A stretch of 64,000 nucleotides of DNA from Paraburkholderia sp. PGU19. GTDB taxonomy: Bacteria > Pseudomonadota > Gammaproteobacteria > Burkholderiales > Burkholderiaceae. Shown piece by piece: positions 55,038-63,158 of the stretch (positions within the stretch are counted from its first letter, which is position 1; every line of letters starts with the position of its first letter). The stretch is taken from positions 434,001 to 498,000 of the forward strand of contig NZ_AP023180.1 of the NCBI RefSeq assembly GCF_013426915.1, in the 5' to 3' direction. The position numbers and the translations under genes were made by a program. Under the pieces are notes generated by a model. The model saw nothing but the letters and a program-made list of their open reading frames with translations. It was not told the DNA's origin and searched no databases.

Positions 55038-56216
55038 ATGAATACGACCATCAAACGTATCGATCCGCGCCGGCCCTTCGTCATCACGGCAGCAGGACTG
55101 AAGCGCATCACACTTGGCGCGGAGCATGTCGCGGGTGCATCGACTGATCATGCGCTGCATGCTGGCGCGCATGGCCATGCCGCTGTCAAAACGCTGCGTA
55201 CGACGCAAGTGTCGCAACGCACGCTGCTCGTCGTCGCGCACAGCGACCGTGGCGGTCTCGACGATCACGCGCGTCAGGCGCTGGCGGCTGCCGCCTTGAT
55301 TGCGGACGCGGGGACGCAAGTCGCGCTGCTGGTGCTCGGCGAACTAAAGGATGACGCCGCCGCGCTCGGCGCGGACAAGGTGATCGAACTGCCGTCGTTC
55401 GACCGCCGCACGTTTGCACCGGAACGCGAAGTGCAAGCCGTCGCGGCGTGCGTCGCGCAACTCGCGCCCGCGCATATCTTCATGCCCGACAACGCGACAG
55501 GCGACGGCGATCTCGGCCGACGCTACGCGGCGCTCGCAGGCGCAAGCATCGCGACACATGTGGTGCAGATCGACGCGAAGCAGGTGTCGACGTATGCGCA
55601 GGCGAAGAAGGCCTATGCGTCGCGCGCATTGCCCGACGTGATTCTGCTTGCTGCAGGTGCGGTTGATACGCGGTTGCCGTTCATCGGCGCAGGCGAACGG
55701 CTCGAACTCACGGCATTCGCTCAAGCGAACGACGCGTCGAACGGCGCATACCGTGACCTCGGTATCGAGGAAATCGATGCCGCGCAGGTCGCGCTGGAAG
55801 AAGCGGACTTCATCGTGTCGGCAGGTAACGGCGTGACGGATGTCGCCGCGTTCGAAAAGCTCGCGAGCACGTTCGGCGCGGCAATCGGCGCGAGCCGCGT
55901 GGCCGTCGACAACGGCATGTTCACACGCGACAAGCAGATCGGCGCGACGGGCAAGACTGTCGAGGCGAGTGTCTACATTGCGTTCGGCATTTCCGGCGCG
56001 GTGCAGCACTTGCAGGGCATCAAGGATTGCCGCCACGTGATCGCGGTGAATCTGGACGGCAGCGCGCCCATCGTCAAGCGCGCGAACCTGACGATCATCG
56101 GCGATACGCAGGCGACCATCGCGTCGCTGATCGACGCGATCGACCGGGCACGCTCGGGCCGTGGGGCGGGCGCTGCGCCCGCTGTGAAGCAGATCGTCGA
56201 AGGAGTCGCGGCATGA
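55038..56216 (+). CDS. etfA: Electron transfer flavoprotein alpha subunit (betaine cluster)
   Basis: 392 aa. C-terminal FAD-binding domain with IGATGKTVEAS and the SGAVQHLQG motif, N-terminal domain with LLVVAHSDRG. Takes electrons from DgcA/DgcB. It is a dedicated copy in the operon, as in Pseudomonas (PA5400), apart from the housekeeping ETF. The stop overlaps etfB by ATGA. Confidence 0.94.
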   Translation: MNTTIKRIDPRRPFVITAAGLKRITLGAEHVAGASTDHALHAGAHGHAAVKTLRTTQVSQRTLLVVAHSDRGGLDDHARQALAAAALIADAGTQVALLVLGELKDDAAALGADKVIELPSFDRRTFAPEREVQAVAACVAQLAPAHIFMPDNATGDGDLGRRYAALAGASIATHVVQIDAKQVSTYAQAKKAYASRALPDVILLAAGAVDTRLPFIGAGERLELTAFAQANDASNGAYRDLGIEEIDAAQVALEEADFIVSAGNGVTDVAAFEKLASTFGAAIGASRVAVDNGMFTRDKQIGATGKTVEASVYIAFGISGAVQHLQGIKDCRHVIAVNLDGSAPIVKRANLTIIGDTQATIASLIDAIDRARSGRGAGAAPAVKQIVEGVAA

Positions 56217-56992
56217 ACGGCAAGCTCGAAAAAATCGCGGTGCTCGTGTCGGTCGGCAAGCATCCTGTCAGCGGCGTCGCGCGCTATAGCCGCAACGATG
56301 CCGCCGCGCTCGAAATCGGCCGCCAGCTGTCGAGCCAGCACGCCGCGCGACTCGACGTGCTGCATGCGGGTGATCCGGGTAATCCCGCACTCGAGGAGTA
56401 CCTGGCGCTCGGCGCGGAGCGCGTCGAAGTGCTGACCTGCGCAGACAACGGAGACGCCGTGGGCCTGCTCGCGGCCCGGCTCAAAGGCTATGACCTCGTG
56501 CTGACGGGCACCTGTGCCGAAGGCGCGTTCGACAGCGGCATGCTGCCTTACCGGCTCGCGGACGTGCTGCAAGTCCCGCTGGTCGGCACGGCCGTCGAAG
56601 TGTCGATTGCAGGCGGCCGCGCGACAGTGCGGCAATTTTTGCCGAAGGGCGAGCGCCGCCGCGTCGAGGTCGCGTTGCCCGCCGTCGTCGCCGTGCATCC
56701 GCTCGCCACCGTGACGCCGCGCTACGCGTACGCACGACTGCGCGCCGGCACGATCGCGCCGCAGCGTGTGGAAGCGGGTGCCGACGCGGAAGCGGCGCAA
56801 TGGACGCTCGCGCCCGTCACGCGCAAGCCGGTCCGGCTGGCCGCCGCGGAGAAGCGCACGGGCCATGCCCGCATGCTGTCCGCGACCACTACGGAAAGCC
56901 GGGGCGGCAGCGTCGTAATTGAAGGGACTTCGGTCGAAAAAGCACAAGTGATACTCGATTATTTGCGCGAGCATCAACTCATCGAATACTGA
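56213..56992 (+). CDS. etfB: Electron transfer flavoprotein beta subunit (betaine cluster)
   Basis: 259 aa. KIAVLVSVGKHPVSGVARYSRND opening, LVLTGTCAEGAFDSGMLPYRLAD and PAVVAVHPLATVTPRYA typical of ETF beta. Partner of EtfA; binds AMP in the classical complex. It is followed by gbcA after 41 bp. Confidence 0.93.
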   Translation: MNGKLEKIAVLVSVGKHPVSGVARYSRNDAAALEIGRQLSSQHAARLDVLHAGDPGNPALEEYLALGAERVEVLTCADNGDAVGLLAARLKGYDLVLTGTCAEGAFDSGMLPYRLADVLQVPLVGTAVEVSIAGGRATVRQFLPKGERRRVEVALPAVVAVHPLATVTPRYAYARLRAGTIAPQRVEAGADAEAAQWTLAPVTRKPVRLAAAEKRTGHARMLSATTTESRGGSVVIEGTSVEKAQVILDYLREHQLIEY

Positions 56993-57033
56993 TTTTGCGC
57001 CGCACCCACACGGCCTCGGAACCCGGAGCACAC

Positions 57034-58314
57034 ATGAAAGTATCGGCAGACATTCGCGCGCTGGTCGATCGGCGCAAGAAGGGTTACAGCCTCGAAGCAC
57101 CGTTCTATCTGAGCGAAGAAATCTTCTCGCTCGATATGGACGCGATTTTCCGTCAACACTGGATTCAGGTTGCCGTCGAGCCGGACATTCCCGAGCCGGG
57201 CGATTACGTGACCGTCGAACTCGGCAACGATTCGATCCTGATCGTGCGCGACGACGATATGCAGGTGCGCGCATTCCACAATGTGTGCCGCCATCGTGGC
57301 GCACGCCTGTGCAACGAGGACAAGGGTTCAGTTGGCAATATCGTGTGTCCGTATCACAGCTGGACGTACAACCTGTCGGGCGAGCTGATGTTCGCCGAGC
57401 ACATGGGCGAGAAGTTCGACCGCTGCAAGCACAGCCTGAAGAGCGTGCATGTCGAGAACCTGGCCGGTCTGATTTTCGTGTGCCTCGCGGAAAATCCGCC
57501 CGTCGATTTCGCCGTGATGCGCGCCGCGATGGAGCCGTATCTGCTGCCGCACGATCTGCCGAACTGCAAGATTGCCGCGCAGATCGACATCATCGAGAAA
57601 GGAAACTGGAAGCTCACGATGGAGAACAACCGCGAGTGCTACCACTGCGTCGCGAACCATCCCGAGCTGACCATTTCGCTCTATGAGTACGGCTTCGGCT
57701 ACCAGCGTTCGCCTGCGAACGCGGAAGGCATGGATGCGTTCGAGCGCACCTGCATCGAGCGCGAGAAGCAGTGGGAAGAGATGGGTCTGCCTTCTGTTGA
57801 AATCGATCAACTGTCAGACGTGACGGGTTTTCGCACGCAGCGTCTGCCGCTCGATCGCAGCGGCGAATCACAGACGCTCGACGCGAAGGTCGCATCGAAG
57901 AAGTTGCTCGGCGAGTTCGAACAGGCCGACCTGGGTGGGCTGTCGTTCTGGACACAGCCGAATTCGTGGCATCACTTCATGAGCGATCACATCGTGACGT
58001 TCTCGGTGATTCCGCTGTCGGCGGGCGAAACGCTGGTGCGCACGAAATGGCTCGTGCACAAGGATGCGCAGGAAGGCGTCGATTACGACGTGAGCAACCT
58101 GACGGCCGTGTGGAACGCGACCAACGACCAGGACCGTACGCTCGTCGAATATTCGCAGCGCGGCGCGTCGAGCAGCGCTTACGAGCCGGGTCCGTATTCG
58201 CCGTACACGGAAGGGCTCGTTGAGAAGTTCAGCGACTGGTATGTGCAGCGCCTTGCGGCGCATGTCGAGAGCCCGGTGGCGGAGCAACGCACGATCAATA
58301 TCAAGGCCGTTTAA
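57034..58314 (+). CDS. gbcA: Glycine betaine demethylase, Rieske oxygenase subunit
   Basis: 426 aa. Converts glycine betaine to dimethylglycine plus formaldehyde with O2. Rieske centre ligands C85-H87 (CRHRG) and C105-H108 (CPYHSW); mononuclear iron ligands H204 and H209 in ECYHCVANHPEL and an Asp further on. The MKVSADIRALVDRRKKGYSLE start is canonical. Electrons come from GbcB. Confidence 0.95.
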   Translation: MKVSADIRALVDRRKKGYSLEAPFYLSEEIFSLDMDAIFRQHWIQVAVEPDIPEPGDYVTVELGNDSILIVRDDDMQVRAFHNVCRHRGARLCNEDKGSVGNIVCPYHSWTYNLSGELMFAEHMGEKFDRCKHSLKSVHVENLAGLIFVCLAENPPVDFAVMRAAMEPYLLPHDLPNCKIAAQIDIIEKGNWKLTMENNRECYHCVANHPELTISLYEYGFGYQRSPANAEGMDAFERTCIEREKQWEEMGLPSVEIDQLSDVTGFRTQRLPLDRSGESQTLDAKVASKKLLGEFEQADLGGLSFWTQPNSWHHFMSDHIVTFSVIPLSAGETLVRTKWLVHKDAQEGVDYDVSNLTAVWNATNDQDRTLVEYSQRGASSSAYEPGPYSPYTEGLVEKFSDWYVQRLAAHVESPVAEQRTINIKAV

Positions 58315-58366
58315 GGCCGGCTGCAGATAAAACCAACCGGATGCCTGGCGGCAAGTGGAGCAAGCA

Positions 58367-59521
58367 ATGATGCGCGATGCAGCAACCTTCGGACCCGTCG
58401 AAAGCCGCGTGACGAAGCCCGAATTCTGGAGCGCGTTGCCGGCGCGCTGGACGAGCGATGTCGAGGAAACGCTGGTCTGCTGCCAGGTTCGTCAGGAAAC
58501 GCACGACGTGAAGAGTTTTTTCTTCCGTTCGCCGGAAGGCCGTGCGTTCGTGTTCGAGCCGGGGCAGTTCATCACATTGGAGCTGGAGATCGACGGCGAG
58601 ACGATCAATCGCTGCTACACGATTTCATCGTCGCCGACGCGGCCGCATACGATTTCGATCACTGTGAAGCGTGTGCCTGGCGGCAAGGTGTCGAACTGGC
58701 TGCACGATAATCTGCAGGCGGGTGCGCGCGTGCGGGTGCTGGGGCCCGCGGGTGAGTTTACGTGTGCGCGGCATCCGGCGCGGAAGTATCTGTTTTTGTC
58801 GGCGGGGTCTGGCATTACGCCGTTGATGTCGATGAGTCGCGCGCATCATGAGTTGAGTGAGGATCGCGATATCGTGTTTGTGCATAGCGCTCGCACGCCG
58901 GACGATATTATTTTCTCGCGGGAGCTTGATCTGATTGCTTCTAATCAGGTTAATTTCAGAACTTCGTTTGTTTGTGAGCGGGTTGGGAGTCGGACTAACT
59001 GGCCTGGGGTGACTGGATTTTTGACGCTGCCGCTGCTGAAGCTGATTGCGCCGGATTTTATGGAGCGGGAGATCTTTACCTGCGGTCCTGCGCCTTATAT
59101 GCAGGCTGTGCGCAATCTGCTCGATGAGGCGGGGTTTGATCGCAAGCAGTATCACGAAGAGAGTTTTTCTTTCGAAACGCTGATCGAGAATGAGCCTGAA
59201 GTTGCGGCTGAAGTACTCGAGGCCGAAGAGAAGGCCAATGGTGCTGCAAATGGCACGCAAATGTTCTCGGTGAGCTTTTCACGCAGTAACCGGTCGATTG
59301 AATGTGGTTCGTCGCAACATGTGCTGGATGCGGCGCGGCAGGCGGGAGTGCGGTTGGCTGCTTCCTGTACGCAAGGGATGTGTGGCACCTGCAAGGTGAA
59401 ACTCGTGTCTGGCCAGGTGGAGATGAAGCATAACGGTGGGATTCGGCAGCGAGAGATCGATCAGGGGATGGTGTTGTTGTGTTGTAGTAAGCCTTTGAGT
59501 GATCTCGTGGTTGATAAGTGA
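58367..59521 (+). CDS. gbcB: Glycine betaine demethylase, reductase subunit
   Basis: 384 aa. FNR-like flavin domain (RCYTISSSPT, GSGITPLMSMS) and NAD domain, then a C-terminal plant-type [2Fe-2S] ferredoxin domain (CTQGMCGTC near 334-342, CC near 372). Passes electrons from NADH to GbcA. The ATG at 58367 has GGAG 8 nt upstream. Codon use changes at about 58.8 kb: the first third is strongly C-ending, the rest uses many T/A- and G-ending codons. A T-run follows the stop. Confidence 0.94.
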   Translation: MMRDAATFGPVESRVTKPEFWSALPARWTSDVEETLVCCQVRQETHDVKSFFFRSPEGRAFVFEPGQFITLELEIDGETINRCYTISSSPTRPHTISITVKRVPGGKVSNWLHDNLQAGARVRVLGPAGEFTCARHPARKYLFLSAGSGITPLMSMSRAHHELSEDRDIVFVHSARTPDDIIFSRELDLIASNQVNFRTSFVCERVGSRTNWPGVTGFLTLPLLKLIAPDFMEREIFTCGPAPYMQAVRNLLDEAGFDRKQYHEESFSFETLIENEPEVAAEVLEAEEKANGAANGTQMFSVSFSRSNRSIECGSSQHVLDAARQAGVRLAASCTQGMCGTCKVKLVSGQVEMKHNGGIRQREIDQGMVLLCCSKPLSDLVVDK

Positions 59522-59565
59522 GTTTTTTTTTGTCTGCGACGGCTGGGTGGTTTGCTTGTGCTTTT

Positions 59566-60223
59566 GCTGGCATCCGCGATTTGTTATCTGGCTTCACGCG
59601 TCGCCCCTGTGCGGGGCGGCACCTACTTTTCTTTGCCGCCGCAAAGAAAAGTAGGCAAAAGAAAGCGGCTCACACCGCCAGCTTTTGTTTTTGCCTGAGG
59701 GCCCCCAAAGGTTCTTACGCTTCATACGGCAACGGCTCTGTTGGCGCGTGTTGCCAACGCTTTGAATAAGCGCATCATCCGCTTCGAATGCATCTGCACG
59801 GGCAAGCGGCAGCGAATGGTATGTGCCGCCCAGGTGGCAAACTGTGTGCAGGTTGTCACGGCGTATAGCTTGGCGCTCTTACAGGGTGGCACGCGTGCGC
59901 TATCGGTCCGAAGTGAGGCATATGGTCTCTACGGCCTACACACAGTTTGCCACCTGGGCGGCGGTGGACTATCTGGCACGGCATGCTGCAGCGCGGGTGG
60001 GCGAAGCGGGTGAGGCGCACCGCAAGAGCGCTGGCAACGAACGCGAATCGAGAAGTTGCCGCGTGAAGCAAGGGACCCGTTGGGGGCCCTCAGGCAAACA
60101 CAAGAACTGGCGGTGTGAGCCGCTTTCTTTTGCCTACTTTTCTTTGCGGCGGCAAAGAAAAGTAGGTGCCGCCCCGCACAGGGGCGACGCGTGAAGCACG
60201 CTAACAAAGCGCGGATGCTGGCG
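59566..60223. repeat. Inverted-symmetric repeat element, copy B (uninterrupted)
   Basis: About 658 bp. Ends carry the same block in opposite orientation: 15-bp perfect stems at 59622-59655 and 60133-60166, each beside a cgcccctgtgcggggcg hairpin. The internal 24-bp inverted repeat lies at 59825-59848 and 59939-59962. The sequence ctcttacagg at 59876-59885 is the site into which the IS of copy A inserted. No gene is supported. It sits directly after gbcB and may terminate the operon. The following stretch 60224-60435 is empty apart from the promoter of the binding-protein gene. Confidence 0.85.
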
Positions 60224-60435
60224 CAAACGCAAGAATAGGTTCAACGCATGCACGGGTAAGTCATCACGCGGAAGCTAGCGAAAACGCATAGCGGACCACC
60301 CAGCGTCGCAGACAAGAACAACAAAAAACCCACGTCGCATACAGACAAGTAAACGTCGCAAACCCGACCACCAAATGCATTCTGGTTAGCGATTCTAAAG
60401 CCACACCGCGGCAAGCGGCCACAAGGAGATCGACC

Positions 60436-61305
60436 ATGAAGCACCTTAAAAAACTGATGTTATGCGGTGCGTTGCTCGCCGCGATGAGCGCAATCGGCAC
60501 CGGCTCCGCGGCAGCGGACACAAAACCGACGATCAAGATCGGCTACGTCGAAGGCTGGGACGACAGCGTCGCCACATCGAACGTCGCTGCACAGATCATC
60601 GAAAAGCGCCTCGGCTACCCAGTGCAACTCGTGCCCGTAGCGGCAGGCATCATGTGGCAGGGCGTCGCGCGCGGCGACCTGGACGCGACACTCTCGGCGT
60701 GGCTGCCCGTCACGCACGGCGCGTACTGGGATCAGTTCAAGGGCAAGGTGCAAGACCTGGGAGCCAACTATAACGACGCCAAGATCGGCCTGATCGTGCC
60801 CGCCGACGTGCCGGAAAAAACCATCGCCGATCTGCAGGCGCATAAGGCCGACTTCGGCGGCCGCATCGTCGGCATCGACGCCGGCGCCGGCGTGATGAAG
60901 AAAACCTCGGATGCCATCAAGGCCTACAACCTCGACTATCAACTGATGCCGAGTTCAGGCAGCGCAATGACCGCGGAACTCGCGCGCTCGATGAATGCCA
61001 ATAAACCTGTGATCGTCACAGGCTGGATTCCGCACTGGATGTTTGCCAAGTGGAAGCTGAAGTTCCTCGACGACCCGAAGAAGGTGTTCGGCGAATCCGA
61101 ACACGTGGATAGCGTCGTCAATCCGGGTCTCGATACGAAGGCACCACAAGTAGTCGCGTTTCTGAAGAAATTTCAATGGAAGCCGGGCGAAATCGACAGC
61201 GTCATGCTGGCGACGGAGAACGGCGCCAAGCCTGCCGACGCAGCCGGATCGTGGATCGCCGCACACGGCGACCGCGTGAACAGCTGGGTAGGCGGAGCAC
61301 AATAA
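60436..61305 (+). CDS. Glycine betaine/choline-type ABC substrate-binding protein (orphan)
   Basis: 289 aa. Signal peptide LKKLMLCGALLAAMSAIG with cleavage near AAA-DTK. OpuAC/ProX fold with the cation-pi aromatic residues W41 (YVEGWDDS), W94 region (LSAWLPVTH) and W in TGWIPHWMF. Similar to CaiX/CbcX/BetX-type proteins that bind betaine, choline or carnitine. No permease or ATPase is adjacent, as with Pseudomonas orphan binding proteins that share one CbcWV core transporter. Confidence 0.9.
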   Translation: MKHLKKLMLCGALLAAMSAIGTGSAAADTKPTIKIGYVEGWDDSVATSNVAAQIIEKRLGYPVQLVPVAAGIMWQGVARGDLDATLSAWLPVTHGAYWDQFKGKVQDLGANYNDAKIGLIVPADVPEKTIADLQAHKADFGGRIVGIDAGAGVMKKTSDAIKAYNLDYQLMPSSGSAMTAELARSMNANKPVIVTGWIPHWMFAKWKLKFLDDPKKVFGESEHVDSVVNPGLDTKAPQVVAFLKKFQWKPGEIDSVMLATENGAKPADAAGSWIAAHGDRVNSWVGGAQ

Positions 61306-61346
61306 CCGTCCTTCCCTAACGCGTTCTGATGAGCGTTTTGTGATGC

Positions 61347-61373
61347 TGCAGGTGCGCTGCGCGCGCATCTGCA
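61347..61373. terminator. Hairpin after the binding-protein gene
   Basis: Arms tgcaggtgcgc (61347-61357) and gcgcatctgca (61363-61373) pair with one mismatch and a 5-nt loop, 41 bp after the stop. No T-tract; weak terminator candidate. Confidence 0.4.
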
Positions 61374-61445
61374 GTATCGATGTATCCGGTTGTTCGTGTT
61401 CCAGCCAGCGCGCAGGCTCCTTCTTACTGCAGATGGAGACTCTGG

Positions 61446-63101
61446 ATGGATCAGGCAAGACTGCGTACCCGCAGTATCGAAGGCGCTACCGACGGCGCCG
61501 CACATGAAGGTCATTCGCTGCAACGCGGCTTGACCTGGAAAGACGCATTCTGGGTGACGAACGGCGTGCCCGGCGGCGTGCTGTTTACGATCGGCGGCGT
61601 GTCCGCGACGATCGGTCAGCCCGCGTGGGCCATTTGGGTCGCGGCGATCCTGATGGGCCTGATTCAAAGCGCGACTTACGCAGAAATTTCAGGGCTTTTC
61701 CCGCACAAGTCGGGCGGTGCGTCCGTCTACGGCGCGATGGCCTGGGTGCGCTATAGCAAGACCATCGCGCCCGTTTCCGTGTGGTGCAACTGGCTCGCCT
61801 GGTCGCCGATGCTCGCATTGGGCACGAGCCTTGCCGCCAACTACGCGCTCTCCAGTCTCTATGCGCCCGATGCCGCGATCAACACGTGGCGTCTGACACT
61901 GCTCGATCTCGGCTTCATCAAACAAGGGCTTTCGCTGCGCATCAACGCGACGTTCATCATCGCAGCGATTTTTCTGCTGATCACATTCAAATTGCAGCAT
62001 AGCGGCGCGTCGAAAGCCGCGAAGACGCAGCGCATTCTCGGCATTGCATCGCTTGCGCCCTTGCTGATCGTCGGCATCGTTCCATTCGTGACGGGCGATG
62101 TGCCCGCTGCGCATCTGTGGCCGCTGCTGCCGCTCGGACACGATGCGCAAGGCAACGTGACGGCGTCGACATTCGGCTCGTGGAATGGTGCGGGCATCAC
62201 GATGGCGTTCGGTGCGATGTTCATGGCAGGCTGGGCCGCGTACGGCTTCGAAACGGCCGTGTGCTACACGCGCGAGTTCCGCGATCCGCGCAGCGATACG
62301 GTAAAAGCAATCTTCTGGTCCGGCATGGCATGTCTGGTCGTGATGACGCTGGTGCCGCTTGCGTTTCAGGGTGTGTTGGGCACGAAGGGCATGCTCGATC
62401 CGAAGATCGCCGACGGCACGGGCGTGGCGGCCGCCATGGCGCATATGGTCGGCGGCGGCGCGCTCGTGTTCGATGTGGTCGTCGTCATGCTGATGCTGAC
62501 CATTCTGCTGATCGTGATGACGTCGATGATGGGCTCGTCGCGCACGCTGTATCAGGCATCCGTCGACGGCTGGCTGCCGAAGTATCTTTCGCACGTCAAC
62601 GAGCACGGCTCACCAACGCGCGCGATGTGGACCGACCTCGGCTTCAATCTGATCCTGCTGCTGATGTCGGACTACATGACGGTGCTGTCGATATCGAACG
62701 TCTGCTACATGATCTTCGTGTTTCTGAATCTGCAATCGGGCTGGATTCACCGGCTGGATCGCGCGGATGCGGACCGGCCGTTCCGTTGTCCGGCGTGGCT
62801 CCTCGCCGCTGGCGCGCTGTGCGGCTATCTGGATCTCGCGTTCATCGGCGCGGGCGCGGACATGCAGGGCGTGGGAACAATGCGCAACGGCCTGATCGCG
62901 ATGCTGCTGATCGTGCCCGTGTTCATGTTCCGCCATTACGTGCAGGATCGCGGGCGTTTCCCCGCGCGCATGCAGCAGGATATGGAGTGGAAAGGTGGTT
63001 TGCGGCCCGCTGGCCTGCGCGGCTTGCTGCCGTATGGCGCGTTGCTGCTAGCCGTGTTCGTCGTATGGTTCTCGCACTATCTGGCGAAGCCGTTCCTTTG
63101 A
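61446..63101 (+). CDS. APC-superfamily amino acid/amine permease
   Basis: 551 aa, about twelve predicted membrane segments. APC signature region GVPGGVLFTIGGVSATIGQPAW and PHKSGGASVYGAMAW near TM1-TM3. Length and the DPRSDTVKAIFWS loop match the amino acid/ethanolamine-type permeases. Next to a betaine-type binding protein and the C1 genes, but the substrate cannot be told from sequence. The ATG at 61446 is chosen; the upstream frame has no support. Confidence 0.85.
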   Translation: MDQARLRTRSIEGATDGAAHEGHSLQRGLTWKDAFWVTNGVPGGVLFTIGGVSATIGQPAWAIWVAAILMGLIQSATYAEISGLFPHKSGGASVYGAMAWVRYSKTIAPVSVWCNWLAWSPMLALGTSLAANYALSSLYAPDAAINTWRLTLLDLGFIKQGLSLRINATFIIAAIFLLITFKLQHSGASKAAKTQRILGIASLAPLLIVGIVPFVTGDVPAAHLWPLLPLGHDAQGNVTASTFGSWNGAGITMAFGAMFMAGWAAYGFETAVCYTREFRDPRSDTVKAIFWSGMACLVVMTLVPLAFQGVLGTKGMLDPKIADGTGVAAAMAHMVGGGALVFDVVVVMLMLTILLIVMTSMMGSSRTLYQASVDGWLPKYLSHVNEHGSPTRAMWTDLGFNLILLLMSDYMTVLSISNVCYMIFVFLNLQSGWIHRLDRADADRPFRCPAWLLAAGALCGYLDLAFIGAGADMQGVGTMRNGLIAMLLIVPVFMFRHYVQDRGRFPARMQQDMEWKGGLRPAGLRGLLPYGALLLAVFVVWFSHYLAKPFL

Positions 63102-63119
63102 TCGACTTTAAGTGATACC

Positions 63120-63158
63120 GCCGCCGCGTCTGCCTTGCAGCGCGGCGGCTTCTGTTTT
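63120..63158 (+). terminator. Terminator after the APC permease
   Basis: gccgccgcg (63120-63128) and cgcggcggc (63141-63149) form a perfect 9-bp stem, followed by ttctgtttt. It lies between two converging genes. Confidence 0.7.

Noticed and set aside
59823..60194. 123-codon ORF inside repeat element B
   Set aside because: It runs through perfect inverted repeats and hairpins, has no start signal and no protein-like sequence.
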